Shown here: positions 8,454-17,612 of the stretch, one piece after another
Layout: the number at the start of each line of letters is the position of its first letter
How positions within the stretch are numbered: position 1 is the stretch's first letter
Assembly (NCBI GenBank): GCA_937925695.1
Contig: CALAMD010000055.1
Span: forward strand, 62,001 to 126,000
Direction: 5' to 3'
Source: an uncultured Bacillaceae bacterium
GTDB lineage: Bacteria > Bacillota > Bacilli > Bacillales > Amphibacillaceae
DNA: 64,000 nucleotides
Made by a program: the position numbers and the translations under genes
The notes under the pieces: model-generated
What the model was told of the DNA's origin: nothing
The model's input: only the letters and a program-made list of their open reading frames with translations
Database searches by the model: none

Positions 8454-9629
8454 ATGAAGAGATTTAACAGAATTTTTTTAATCGTCCTTGATTCGGTCGG
8501 CATCGGTGCTTCCCCTGATGCCTATCAATATAACGATGAAGGTGCAAACACGCTTGGTCATATTGCTAAAGCAATGGGCGGTCTTCATATGCCTCACTTT
8601 GGCAAATTAGGTATTAGTAATATAACCCCGATAGAAGGGATTCCCAAAGCTACACAACCCATGGCCCATTTTACGAAAATGCAAGAGGCCTCAGTTGGTA
8701 AGGACACAATGACAGGCCATTGGGAAATCATGGGTCTTCGCATTGAGCAACCTTTCCAAACCTTTCCGGAAGGCTTTCCTGATGAACTAATTTACCGGTT
8801 AGAAAAGGAAACTGGACGAAAAGTTATTGGAAATCGACCTGCTTCTGGTACAGCGATTATTGAAGAGTTAGGGGCTCAACATATGGAAACAGGTGCACTT
8901 ATCGTATACACATCTGCAGATTCTGTTTTACAAATCGCCGCTCATGAAGAGGTCATTCCTATTAAAGAGCAATATCGTATTTGTGAAATTGCCCGAGAAC
9001 TAACCAGAGAAGGACCGTTTATGGTTGGACGTGTGATTGCCCGTCCATTTATCGGCAAACCTGGTCATTTCACCCGCACAGCTAATCGAAAAGATTATGC
9101 CTTAAAACCTTTTGATCGGACAGTAATGGATGAATTAAAAGAAGCAAACTATGATGTCATTGCTTTAGGAAAAATCGCTGATATTTTTGATGGAGAAGGG
9201 ATTACGAAAGCGATTAGAACAATGGATAATGAAGATGGCATGCATAAGCTAGCCGAAAATGTCCGATTTGATTTTCAAGGTCTTTGTTTTCTTAACTTAG
9301 TAGATTTTGATGCCAAATATGGTCATCGGCGGGATCCGATTGGCTATGGCCAGGCTTTAGAAGCTTTTGATAAACATTTACCAAAGATACTTGAGCAACT
9401 AACGGATGATGATTTAATTATCTTTACCGCAGACCATGGTAATGATCCAACCTATCACGGAACAGATCATACACGAGAATATGTTCCATTATTGGTATAT
9501 CATAGAGGGATTCAAGTAGGAAAAGAGCTACCAGTACGTAACACTTTTTCTGATGTTGGGGCAACAATTGCCGATAATTTTCAAATTCCCTTGCCACCAA
9601 ATGGGACAAGCTTTTTAATGGATATATAA
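8454..9629 (+). CDS. deoB: Phosphopentomutase
   Basis: DeoB interconverts ribose 1-phosphate and ribose 5-phosphate (and the deoxy forms), linking nucleoside breakdown to sugar metabolism. The 391-residue protein has the alkaline-phosphatase-superfamily metal site at the N-terminus ([12 protein letters not shown]), the catalytic threonine segment [10 protein letters not shown] near residue 85 and the late [19 protein letters not shown] metal ligands near residue 325. AGGAGG precedes the ATG. It heads the salvage cluster deoB-punA-pdp. Confidence 0.96.
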   Translation: MKRFNRIFLIVLDSVGIGASPDAYQYNDEGANTLGHIAKAMGGLHMPHFGKLGISNITPIEGIPKATQPMAHFTKMQEASVGKDTMTGHWEIMGLRIEQPFQTFPEGFPDELIYRLEKETGRKVIGNRPASGTAIIEELGAQHMETGALIVYTSADSVLQIAAHEEVIPIKEQYRICEIARELTREGPFMVGRVIARPFIGKPGHFTRTANRKDYALKPFDRTVMDELKEANYDVIALGKIADIFDGEGITKAIRTMDNEDGMHKLAENVRFDFQGLCFLNLVDFDAKYGHRRDPIGYGQALEAFDKHLPKILEQLTDDDLIIFTADHGNDPTYHGTDHTREYVPLLVYHRGIQVGKELPVRNTFSDVGATIADNFQIPLPPNGTSFLMDI

Positions 9630-9722
9630 CATTTGCTATGGCCATTATTAATTTTGGAAAAATCGATTTAGGCCTACTTAGCTAAGCATCATTATCAACA
9701 GCATTATCGAGGAGATGATATT

Positions 9723-10544
9723 GTGGATCTACAGGCAATCAATGAGGCAAGTAAGTATATTCAAGCACAAATTGCTGAACCACCAACGATTGGGCTTGTC
9801 CTTGGATCTGGTTTAGGTTTATTAGCAGATGAAATCGAAGAAAAAAAGATCATTTCTTATGAACAAATTCCTCATTTTGCGAAGACTACTGTTTCCGGCC
9901 ACTCAGGGCAACTTGTGATTGGAAAATTATCAGGGAAACAGGTTATTGCAATGAAAGGCCGGTTTCATTTTTATGAGGGATATAGTTTAAAACAAGTAAC
10001 TTTTCCCATTCGGGTCATGAAACAACTAGGCATACATTCTTTGCTCATCACAAACGCTGCTGGTGGTATTAATGAACAGTTTAAACCAGGTGATTTAATG
10101 GTTATTACCGATCATATTAATTTGCTTGGAAGTAATCCTTTAATCGGTCCCCATCATGAATTATTTGGTGACCGCTTTCCAGATATGACAAAAGTATATG
10201 ATCCAGATTATATCCAACTCGTTAAAACGTGTGCCAAAGAACTCAATATTCCCATCCACGAAGGTGTATATGTAGCTAATTCAGGCCCATCCTATGAAAC
10301 GCCGGCAGAAATAAAAATGCTGAGATATTTAGGCGGTGATGCTGTTGGTATGTCAACCGTTCCAGAAGCGATTGTTGCCAAACAAGAACAGATTAAAATT
10401 TTAGGGATTTCCTGTATTTCGAATATGGCAGCAGGAATTTTAGATCAGCCACTATCCCATGAAGAGGTAATTGCGACCACAGAAAAGGTAAAAGCACAAT
10501 TTTTACGTCTTATTAGAGAGGTCATTAGTAAACTTTCAGCATAA
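9723..10544 (+). CDS. punA: Purine nucleoside phosphorylase (trimeric type)
   Basis: This 273-residue enzyme phosphorolyses inosine and guanosine to the base and ribose 1-phosphate. Features include the phosphate-binding LVLGSGLG near residue 23, SGHSGQLVIGKL near residue 59, MKGRFHFYEGY near residue 78, the LLITNAAGGI segment and GDAVGMSTVPE, which belong to the high-molecular-weight (PNP/MTAP) family. The start is a GTG with GAGGAGATGAT upstream. Its product feeds deoB, located 93 bases upstream; pdp follows 27 bases downstream. Confidence 0.95.
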   Translation: MDLQAINEASKYIQAQIAEPPTIGLVLGSGLGLLADEIEEKKIISYEQIPHFAKTTVSGHSGQLVIGKLSGKQVIAMKGRFHFYEGYSLKQVTFPIRVMKQLGIHSLLITNAAGGINEQFKPGDLMVITDHINLLGSNPLIGPHHELFGDRFPDMTKVYDPDYIQLVKTCAKELNIPIHEGVYVANSGPSYETPAEIKMLRYLGGDAVGMSTVPEAIVAKQEQIKILGISCISNMAAGILDQPLSHEEVIATTEKVKAQFLRLIREVISKLSA

Positions 10545-10571
10545 AATGATCTGATAAAGGTGGTTTTGCCA

Positions 10572-11888
10572 ATGCGTATGTATGATATTATTGAAAAAAA
10601 GCGAAATGGGCAGGCATTAACTGAAAAAGAGATTCATTTTTTTATCGGTGAATATACCGCTGATCGGATTCCAGACTATCAAATAAGTGCCTTACTTATG
10701 GCTATATATTTTCAAGGGATGACAAATGAAGAACAAGCTCTGCTCACAAAAGCGATGGTTCAGTCAGGGAAAACGATTGATTTATCAAAAATTAAAGGAA
10801 TAAAAGTAGATAAACATTCTACTGGCGGTGTTGGCGATACGACAACTCTCATTTTAGCGCCACTAGTAGCTTCATTAGGCATCCCAGTGGCAAAAATGAG
10901 TGGTCGAGGATTAGGCCATACCGGGGGAACGATAGATAAATTAGAAGCGATTCCAGGATTTCGTGTTGAATTATCACAAGATAGATTTATTGAACTTGTC
11001 AATGAGTATCAACTATCGATTATTAGTCAAACAGAAAACTTAGCGCCGGCGGATAAAAAATTATATAGTTTACGGGATGTAACGGCAACGGTAGATTCTA
11101 TTCCGTTAATTGCTAGTTCGATTATGAGTAAAAAAATAGCTTCAGGTGCAGACGCGATCGTTTTGGATGTGAAAACTGGTAATGGTGCTTTTATGAAGGA
11201 TATTGAACAAGCTAAAAAACTTGCTGAGGCAATGGTTGCGATTGGTCATTTAAACAATCGTCAAACGATAGCGATTATTACGGATATGAATCAACCTTTA
11301 GGTTTTGCCATTGGCAATGCTTTAGAAGTAAAAGAAGCAATCGCAACGCTGAAAGGTGAAGGTCCAAAGGATTTGACAGAGCTTTGTTTATCATTAGGCA
11401 GTTATATGGTTCACTTAGCCGATTCAAGTTTAACGCTTACTGAAACAAGAAAACAATTAACAAAAAATCTCCATAATGGCAAAGCTTTCGAGAAGTTTAA
11501 ACAATTCGTTCGTATACAAGGTGGCGATCCAAAAGTCATTGAAAATCCTGAATTATTACCACGAGCTAATCACATCATTGATGTTGTTTCCGAACGATCA
11601 GGTTATATTCAAGCGATTGATGCCAATGAATTAGGGAAGGTTGCATTATTATTAGGAGCCGGGCGAACGACACAAAAATCAACTATAGATCTTTCTGTAG
11701 GGATTGTCCTTCATAAAAAAATAGGGGATGCAGTGAAAAAAGGTGAGATCATTGCCACCATTCATGCCAACCGTGCCGAAGACGTGGAAGTTGCTCAGCA
11801 AAAGATATTGTCAACTATTCGGATCAGTCAGGAGAAAATACAACCACCTAAATTAATCTATGAAACCATTGTTTATCCGTCATCCTAA
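10572..11888 (+). CDS. pdp: Pyrimidine-nucleoside phosphorylase
   Basis: Pdp phosphorolyses uridine and thymidine. The 438-residue product shows the family's [15 protein letters not shown] phosphate site near residue 80, [18 protein letters not shown] near residue 107, and a C-terminal biotinyl-like domain with [16 protein letters not shown]. The ATG at 10572 is chosen because AAAGGTGG lies about nine bases upstream; an in-frame GTG at 10560 falls inside that site. It closes the salvage operon and is followed by a strong terminator. Confidence 0.95.
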   Translation: MRMYDIIEKKRNGQALTEKEIHFFIGEYTADRIPDYQISALLMAIYFQGMTNEEQALLTKAMVQSGKTIDLSKIKGIKVDKHSTGGVGDTTTLILAPLVASLGIPVAKMSGRGLGHTGGTIDKLEAIPGFRVELSQDRFIELVNEYQLSIISQTENLAPADKKLYSLRDVTATVDSIPLIASSIMSKKIASGADAIVLDVKTGNGAFMKDIEQAKKLAEAMVAIGHLNNRQTIAIITDMNQPLGFAIGNALEVKEAIATLKGEGPKDLTELCLSLGSYMVHLADSSLTLTETRKQLTKNLHNGKAFEKFKQFVRIQGGDPKVIENPELLPRANHIIDVVSERSGYIQAIDANELGKVALLLGAGRTTQKSTIDLSVGIVLHKKIGDAVKKGEIIATIHANRAEDVEVAQQKILSTIRISQEKIQPPKLIYETIVYPSS

Positions 11889-11911
11889 CATCAAGAAGAA
11901 CCAATGAAATT

Positions 11912-11945
11912 AAACCTAGTGGAATTTAATCCACTAGGTTTTTTT
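11912..11945 (+). terminator. Rho-independent terminator after pdp
   Basis: A perfect 11-pair stem, AACCTAGTGGA with TCCACTAGGTT, encloses a six-base loop and is followed by seven T residues. Confidence 0.9.
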
Positions 11946-11994
11946 ATGCTTAATTATTTAGGATGACTTTTATGGCTAAATTTTATCCTCGTTA

Positions 11995-12025
11995 GTTATA
12001 AAAGCCTGAGAAAATGGGCAAACTA
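11995..12025 (+). promoter_or_regulatory. Sigma-F-type promoter of dacF
   Basis: A -10 GGGCAAACTA (12016-12025) fits the forespore consensus GGNNANNMTR exactly. A -35 GTTATA (11995-12000) is a partial fit to the sigma-F GYATA-type element, with a 15-base spacer. It lies 29 bases before dacF, which in B. subtilis is transcribed in the forespore and reads through into spoIIA. Confidence 0.55.
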
Positions 12026-12053
12026 ACGTTATCTTGAATGTGGAGGGAAATCT

Positions 12054-13232
12054 ATGAAAAAGCCTATTATACTAGGTTTATTTATGATGTTCATCATATT
12101 TAGTCACGTATTTACGTTACATGCTGAAGAAACTAATGAACAACAAGAGAGTTTAAATTTAGCCCCAGATGTTAAATCAGCCATTTTAATGGAGCGGGAT
12201 ACAGGCGAAATTATTTATAGCAAAAATGAGCATGATCGTTTACCGCCAGCGAGCATGACAAAACTGATGACCCTTTTATTAGTTATGGAAGCAATCGAAC
12301 ACGGTGATCTAAGCTTAGATGAAATAGTCCGAGTGAGTGAAAGGGCTGCCTCAATGGGCGGATCCCAAGTTTTTCTTGAAGCTGGCGAAGAAATGTCGGT
12401 TGAAGACCTATTAAAGTCAGTTGCTGTTGCCTCTGGTAATGATGCAAGTGTTGCTTTAGCTGAACGGATTGCCGGCAGTGAAGAAGCTTTTGTTGAAAAA
12501 ATGAATCAAAAAGCACAGGATTTAGGATTAGAAAACACTCATTTTGTAAATTCATCTGGTTTACCAGCAAATGAACTTTATAGTACTGCCTATGATATGG
12601 CAATCATTGCTAGAGAATTACTGAAATATGAAACAATTACTAATTACACATCCATCTATGATGATTATTTACGCAAAGGACAAAAAAATGAATTCTGGTT
12701 AGTCAATACGAATAAACTAGTGAAATTTTACCCTGGTGTAGATGGCTTAAAAACTGGTTATACGACCGAAGCTAAATATTGCTTAACAGCTACTGCAAAA
12801 AAGGATGATATGCGGGTTATTGCTGTTGTTATGGGAGCTGAATCTGTTAAAAAACGAAATGCAACAGTTTCAGGAATGTTAGATTACGCCTTTAATCATT
12901 ATGATACGAACAAACTATATGATAAGCATGAAAAACTAACAAGCCTATCATTAGTAAAAGCAGAAAATGAAAAGGTTGATATCGTTACTTCAGAACCCAT
13001 TAGTACGCTACAAAAAAAAGGTGAATCAATCGAAAACATTTCAACTGAGATTCAACTACAAGAAGAATATGAGTTACCTATTTTAAAAGGGCATTCGGTT
13101 GGTATGCTGATTGTAAAAGAAAATAACGAAGTCGTCTTAGAATCACCTCTGATTGTTAATGAAGATGTACATAAAGCTTCTTACTTAACTCTGTTAAAAC
13201 GCACGATAAAAAACTTAGCGAAAAATAACTAA
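12054..13232 (+). CDS. dacF: D-alanyl-D-alanine carboxypeptidase DacF
   Basis: This 392-residue penicillin-binding protein trims the terminal D-Ala from peptidoglycan stem peptides and helps set cortex cross-linking in spores. A signal peptide occupies residues 1-25. The S11 peptidase motifs are PASMTKL near residue 67, ASGNDASVA near residue 128 and GLKTGYT near residue 230. About 130 residues follow the KTG motif, enough for the PBP5 C-terminal beta domain. GGAGGG precedes the ATG. Position directly before spoIIAA and the sigma-F-like promoter identify it as DacF rather than a vegetative DacA. Confidence 0.94.
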   Translation: MKKPIILGLFMMFIIFSHVFTLHAEETNEQQESLNLAPDVKSAILMERDTGEIIYSKNEHDRLPPASMTKLMTLLLVMEAIEHGDLSLDEIVRVSERAASMGGSQVFLEAGEEMSVEDLLKSVAVASGNDASVALAERIAGSEEAFVEKMNQKAQDLGLENTHFVNSSGLPANELYSTAYDMAIIARELLKYETITNYTSIYDDYLRKGQKNEFWLVNTNKLVKFYPGVDGLKTGYTTEAKYCLTATAKKDDMRVIAVVMGAESVKKRNATVSGMLDYAFNHYDTNKLYDKHEKLTSLSLVKAENEKVDIVTSEPISTLQKKGESIENISTEIQLQEEYELPILKGHSVGMLIVKENNEVVLESPLIVNEDVHKASYLTLLKRTIKNLAKNN

Positions 13233-13325
13233 TGATAGCTTGTTTTTACTACTTTTGTCTATGAGAAGGATTTTACTAACTGCATCAAGAAACTTTAAGC
13301 GAATAGAAAAGTAAGGAGGATATCC

Positions 13326-13679
13326 ATGGCCTTAAGTGCAGTATTTGATGTGAAAGAAGATGTGTTGATTGTTCGATTAGCAGGCGAGCTTGACCACCAT
13401 GAAGCAGAAAAACTAAAAGTAGTATGGCAAAACAAGATGTATCAAAACCCTATTAAACATGTGATATTAAATTTAGAAGCGATTACCTTTATGGATAGTT
13501 CAGGTATTGGTGTAATTTTAGGTAGGTATAAGGATGTTTTACAATTAGGTGGCAAAATGATCGTATGTTCTGTCAGTCCTTCAATTAAACGTTTGTTTGA
13601 AATGTCGGGTTTGTTTAAAATTGTTCATTTAGAAAAAAATGAAGCATTTGCTTTATCGACGTTGGGGGTGGCTTCATGA
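13326..13679 (+). CDS. spoIIAA: Anti-sigma F factor antagonist
   Basis: SpoIIAA (117 residues, STAS domain) binds SpoIIAB and releases sigma-F in the forespore; phosphorylation on a conserved serine by SpoIIAB inactivates it. The serine lies in [16 protein letters not shown] near residue 58. The ATG is preceded by AAGGAGG. The gene overlaps spoIIAB by four bases (ATGA), the usual arrangement in this operon. A sigma-H promoter is expected upstream, but the -35-like and -10-like pieces I saw are wrongly spaced. Confidence 0.96.
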   Translation: MALSAVFDVKEDVLIVRLAGELDHHEAEKLKVVWQNKMYQNPIKHVILNLEAITFMDSSGIGVILGRYKDVLQLGGKMIVCSVSPSIKRLFEMSGLFKIVHLEKNEAFALSTLGVAS

Positions 13680-14116
13680 AAAATGAAATGTTTATCCGAT
13701 TTTCTAGTTTAAGTCAAAATGAAGCATTTGCTCGGGTTGCTGTTGCTTCCTTTGTGTCGCAATTAGATCCAACGATGGATGAACTAACGGAGATAAAAAC
13801 GGTTGTTTCAGAGGCCGTTACCAATTCGATCATTCACGGATATCAAAATGAACCAGATCATTATATTTCGATTAGCTGTTCGATCATGGATGACACAATT
13901 GAATTAACTGTTGAAGACCAAGGTATCGGGATTCAAGATATTGAGTTAGCGCGGGAACCTCTTTATACATCAAAGCCAGAACTTGAAAGGTCTGGAATGG
14001 GTTTTACGATCATCGAAAATTTCATGGACTCTGTTGATGTTCAATCTACATTAGGAGAAGGAACAACCGTCCACATGATGAAGCAGTTAACAAAAACAAA
14101 GACGGTAAGTAAATGA
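13676..14116 (+). CDS. spoIIAB: Anti-sigma F factor / serine kinase
   Basis: SpoIIAB (146 residues) is a GHKL-fold kinase that holds sigma-F inactive and phosphorylates SpoIIAA. The N-box [13 protein letters not shown] is near residue 43, the G1 box EDQGIGI near residue 79 and the G2 region [13 protein letters not shown] near residue 107. The start ATG overlaps the spoIIAA stop, and sigF begins three bases after its stop, so the three genes are tightly coupled. Confidence 0.96.
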   Translation: MKNEMFIRFSSLSQNEAFARVAVASFVSQLDPTMDELTEIKTVVSEAVTNSIIHGYQNEPDHYISISCSIMDDTIELTVEDQGIGIQDIELAREPLYTSKPELERSGMGFTIIENFMDSVDVQSTLGEGTTVHMMKQLTKTKTVSK

Positions 14117-14119
14117 GAC

Positions 14120-14881
14120 ATGGTTAAAAACTTACATGCAACGAACGAACAGAACAATAAAATCTTATCGAATGAAGAAGTTAGAGAGTATATATATAAA
14201 AGCCAACATGGTGATCAACAAGCAAGAGACATTTTAGTAGAAAGAAATGTTCGTCTCGTTTGGTCTGTTGTCCAACGGTTTGTCAATAGAGGCTATGATC
14301 CCGATGATTTATTTCAAATAGGGAGTATTGGTTTAATTAAAGCGATCGATAAGTTTGACTTATCCTATGATGTTCGCTTTTCTACCTACGCAGTGCCGAT
14401 GATTATTGGTGAAATCCAACGGTTTATTCGTGATGATGGAAGTATTAAGGTAAGTCGTTCATTAAAAGAAACCGCTAATAAAATTCGTCGTCAAAAGGAT
14501 GAGCTAACAAAAAAATACGCTCGATCACCAACCATTAACGAAATTGCCGATGCATTAGATATTACGCCAGAAGAAGCTATTCATGCCCTTGAATCAGCGA
14601 AGTCACCCCATTCGATCCATGAAACGGTGTTTGAAAATGATGGTGATCCAATTACATTAATGGATCAAATTGCTGATGAAGATGCCAATTGGTTTGATAA
14701 AATTTCTATTGAAGAGGCAATTAGGAATTTGAACGAGCGCGAACGATTAATAATGTATTTAAGATATTATAAAGACCAAACCCAATCCGACGTTGCTAAA
14801 CGATTAGGTATTTCCCAAGTACAAGTATCAAGATTGGAAAAAAAGATTTTACAAGAGATCAAAACGACGTTAGACCAATAA
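14120..14881 (+). CDS. sigF: RNA polymerase sigma factor SigF
   Basis: Sigma-F is the first forespore-specific sigma factor. The 253-residue product has region 2 with LVWSVVQRFVNRGYDPDDLFQIGSIG near residue 48 (core binding and -10 recognition), region 3 at about residues 117-175 and the region 4 helix-turn-helix DVAKRLGISQVQVSRLEKK near the C-terminus. The gene starts three bases after spoIIAB. A terminator follows. Length matches B. subtilis SigF. Confidence 0.96.
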   Translation: MVKNLHATNEQNNKILSNEEVREYIYKSQHGDQQARDILVERNVRLVWSVVQRFVNRGYDPDDLFQIGSIGLIKAIDKFDLSYDVRFSTYAVPMIIGEIQRFIRDDGSIKVSRSLKETANKIRRQKDELTKKYARSPTINEIADALDITPEEAIHALESAKSPHSIHETVFENDGDPITLMDQIADEDANWFDKISIEEAIRNLNERERLIMYLRYYKDQTQSDVAKRLGISQVQVSRLEKKILQEIKTTLDQ

Positions 14882-14898
14882 TATACTAGCTAGGATTA

Positions 14899-14936
14899 TA
14901 AAAAGGTGGATTCTTTTAGGGAATCCATCTTTTTAT
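14899..14936 (+). terminator. Rho-independent terminator after sigF
   Basis: A stem of about 13 pairs (AAAAGGTGGATTC with GAATCCATCTTTT) encloses a seven-base loop and ends in a T run. It separates sigF from the spoVA genes. Confidence 0.85.
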
Positions 14937-14944
14937 ATATTTTA

Positions 14945-14974
14945 TTCATAATTTTCATGTGTTCGTTCACACTA
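14945..14974 (+). promoter_or_regulatory. Possible sigma-G promoter of spoVA
   Basis: TTCATA (14945-14950; consensus TGMATA, five of six) and CACACTA (14968-14974; consensus CATNNTA, one mismatch) are 17 bases apart, 32 bases before spoVAA. spoVA is a sigma-G operon in B. subtilis. The match is fair, not strong. Confidence 0.4.
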
Positions 14975-15006
14975 ACGAATACTGATTAAATAAAGGATGA
15001 TACACA

Positions 15007-15612
15007 TTGGCGAAAACGATCTATTTGCGCATGAAAAATAGTTATGAAGGATCAAATCTACAAACGATCAAGTTGAAAGATATTGCTTTTATTGCGACAA
15101 CGAAAGCAATTGAAAAAGAACTGAATAACACAGTTATTTATCGGTTATCACCAAAGGATAGCCATGTTGTCGTTATTGATGGTTTTTTAATCGCTAAACA
15201 TATCCAAAATACATATAGCGAATATGATCTTCAATTAATCGGACCGACCCAAACCATTGTTCGTGTGAATCAACACTCTCAGCAAAAACCTATCCTTTTG
15301 GTTACATTTGTTTGGTTGTTATTGTTGATTGGGATGGCCATGTCTATTATGCATTTTCATTATGATGTAAACATGCCGGAAGTCCATCAGAAACTTCATT
15401 TGTTGTTAACGGGCGAAGAGAAGACCAATCCATTATGGATCCAAATACCTTACTCAGTTGGACTAGGGATTGGCATGATCATATTTTTTAATCATTGGTT
15501 TAAGAGAAGGTTAACAAAAGAACCGAGTCCACTTGAAGTTGAACTCTTTAATTATCAGCAAAACATTGATGAATATACAAGTCATCATAAAAACTCATTA
15601 ACTGACAGCTAA
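15007..15612 (+). CDS. spoVAA: Stage V sporulation protein AA
   Basis: This 201-residue protein is SpoVAA, an inner spore membrane protein of the operon needed for dipicolinic acid movement into and out of spores. The N-terminal part (about 90 residues) is soluble; two membrane segments are visible at about residues 98-117 and 146-164. The start is a TTG with AAAGGATGAT upstream. Its stop overlaps the spoVAB start (TAATG). Position after sigF and before spoVAB supports the name. Confidence 0.85.
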   Translation: MAKTIYLRMKNSYEGSNLQTIKLKDIAFIATTKAIEKELNNTVIYRLSPKDSHVVVIDGFLIAKHIQNTYSEYDLQLIGPTQTIVRVNQHSQQKPILLVTFVWLLLLIGMAMSIMHFHYDVNMPEVHQKLHLLLTGEEKTNPLWIQIPYSVGLGIGMIIFFNHWFKRRLTKEPSPLEVELFNYQQNIDEYTSHHKNSLTDS

Positions 15613-16031
15613 TGATCGTTATTTTACTTGAAATGATGATCGGTTTTGCTGGTGGTATTGTTATCGGGACAGGGTTCATTGCTTTTATTATGGTCCTTGG
15701 GATTATTCCTAGGCTAGTTCATATGAGTAACACCTATCATTTACTAAAAGTTTATAGTGCAATCGTGATAGTTAGTACACAACTCGGTACATATTTAACC
15801 TTTGGAAATGGAAATATCCAACTACCGTCAATTTTTCTTAGTTTATGGGGGATATTACATGGCATTTTTATCGGCATGATTATAGCTGCGTTGACGGAGG
15901 TTCTAAACGTGTTTCCAATTTTATCAAAACGCATTGGTATGGGCCGGTATTTACTCGGATTATTTACCGCCATTGTGTTAGGGAAAATTTTCGGTTCTCT
16001 CTTTCAATGGCTCATTTTTATTAAATATTGA
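15612..16031 (+). CDS. spoVAB: Stage V sporulation protein AB
   Basis: SpoVAB is a 139-residue membrane protein with four hydrophobic segments (about residues 3-27, 46-66, 70-95 and 112-136). It overlaps spoVAA by one base. In B. subtilis it is followed by spoVAC, AD, AEB and AEA; here the next gene is spoVAF, after only about 20 bases. Its function is unknown beyond its link to the SpoVA dipicolinate channel. Confidence 0.85.
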   Translation: MIVILLEMMIGFAGGIVIGTGFIAFIMVLGIIPRLVHMSNTYHLLKVYSAIVIVSTQLGTYLTFGNGNIQLPSIFLSLWGILHGIFIGMIIAALTEVLNVFPILSKRIGMGRYLLGLFTAIVLGKIFGSLFQWLIFIKY

Positions 16032-16051
16032 ATGATAAATAGGTGAAAAAC

Positions 16052-17524
16052 ATGGGAAAAAACAGCAAACAACCAATAGAAAAAAATATTAACAAAACAG
16101 AAGCGTATATGAAAGAACGATTAGGTATTGAGGTTTCCTACGACGTCGGTTTCCGTGAACTCATTATTCTCAAGAATAAAATTCAACTATATTATGTGAA
16201 TGGACTTGTTGATGATTCAACGATAGCCCAAATACTCAAAGTATTAATTGGGATTAATGACCATGAATCCAACCGTAAGAAACTAACAGAAATTATTCAT
16301 AATAGGCTTGTTAATTTACAAGTAGAACAAGTTAAAACGATGGATGAGGCGATTGATCAATTATTATCAGGATTACTCGTCATCTTCATTGATGGCGAAC
16401 CGCTTGCTTTTGTTGTAGATATTCGGAATACACCGGGAAGATCACCTGAAGAACCAGATACAGAGCGGGTTGTTAGAGGATCAAGGGATGGGTTTACAGA
16501 AAATGTTGTTGAAAATACTGCCCTAATCCGCAGACGGATCCGTGATGCCAGACTGAGGCAAGAAATGTTAAAAGTCGGCGAAAGGTCTAAAACAGATGTT
16601 TGTATTAGTTATATTAAAGATATTACCAATGATGATCTCATCGACAGAACAAAAAAAATGTTAAGATCAATTGAAATCGATGGTATTTCAATGGCTGACA
16701 AAGCAATCGAAGAGTTTTTTGTCCAATATCGGTGGAACCCCTATCCAATTGTCCGTTATTCAGAAAGACCGGATGTTGTGGCTAATCATTTATTCGAAGG
16801 TCATGTCGTTGTTATTGTCGATACATCACCTAGTGTGATTATTTTGCCGACAACTTTATTTGACCATTTAGAACATGCAGAAGAATACCGACAAACGCCA
16901 ACAGTCGGGACATTTATTAGGTGGATCAGAATCATTGCCTTTATCGCTTCAATTTATCTATTACCCCTATGGTTATTATTTGTCTTGGAACCTTCATTGC
17001 TACCGAGTAAACTATCATTCATTGGACCGACTGAAGAAAGTAATATTCCGATCCTATTACAAATCTTACTGGCCGTAGTAGGTGTGGAGTTTTTACGAAT
17101 GGCAGCGATTCATACCCCAACGCCTTTAGCAACAGCACTAGGATTGATTGCTGCTGTCCTAATTGGTCAAATTGCTATCGATGTAGGCTTATTAAGTTCG
17201 GAAGTGATTTTATATGTTTCCATCAGTACAATCGGCACTTATGTGACACCTAGCTATGAATTGAGTGTAGCAAATCAAATAACCATGTTATTTTTAATCT
17301 TGATGACCGCACTGTTTAGTGTTGCTGGCTTTATGATTGGCCTAGTCATTCATATTCTATTATTGGCTAAATTAACATCCCTGAGCATACCATATTTATG
17401 GCCATTTCTGCCCTTTAACGCTAAAGGAATGATTAACTTTCTATTACGTATACCTGTTCCATTATCAAAACGTCGTCCAACTAAAGTTCATCCAAAGGAT
17501 CTTTATCATCAACCAACAAAATAA
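16052..17524 (+). CDS. spoVAF: Stage V sporulation protein AF (GerA family)
   Basis: This 490-residue protein belongs to the GerA/SpoVAF family of spore inner-membrane proteins related to the A subunit of germinant receptors. The first 290 residues are soluble and carry family segments such as NTPGRSPEEPDTERVVRGSR and ENTALIRRRI; a C-terminal membrane domain with about five helices runs from residue 290 to 470 and includes RMAAIHTPTPLATALGLI. The ATG at 16052 has AGGTG at good spacing; a GTG at 16043 in frame is part of that site. The protein is close to the B. subtilis SpoVAF length. spoVAC, AD and AE are absent between AB and AF. Confidence 0.9.
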   Translation: MGKNSKQPIEKNINKTEAYMKERLGIEVSYDVGFRELIILKNKIQLYYVNGLVDDSTIAQILKVLIGINDHESNRKKLTEIIHNRLVNLQVEQVKTMDEAIDQLLSGLLVIFIDGEPLAFVVDIRNTPGRSPEEPDTERVVRGSRDGFTENVVENTALIRRRIRDARLRQEMLKVGERSKTDVCISYIKDITNDDLIDRTKKMLRSIEIDGISMADKAIEEFFVQYRWNPYPIVRYSERPDVVANHLFEGHVVVIVDTSPSVIILPTTLFDHLEHAEEYRQTPTVGTFIRWIRIIAFIASIYLLPLWLLFVLEPSLLPSKLSFIGPTEESNIPILLQILLAVVGVEFLRMAAIHTPTPLATALGLIAAVLIGQIAIDVGLLSSEVILYVSISTIGTYVTPSYELSVANQITMLFLILMTALFSVAGFMIGLVIHILLLAKLTSLSIPYLWPFLPFNAKGMINFLLRIPVPLSKRRPTKVHPKDLYHQPTK

Positions 17525-17612
17525 ACAAATAGGGTAACCTTCTTTCGTTTTTTGTATGAATATGGTAAAGTGTCTTTATCATTTAAGTGAACAAAGGGGA
17601 AGGGGAACATAA

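Noticed and set aside
13265..13306. Sigma-H promoter before spoIIAA (GAAGGATTT and AGCGAATAG)
   Set aside because: Both halves resemble sigma-H elements, but they are 24 bases apart, about twice the required distance.
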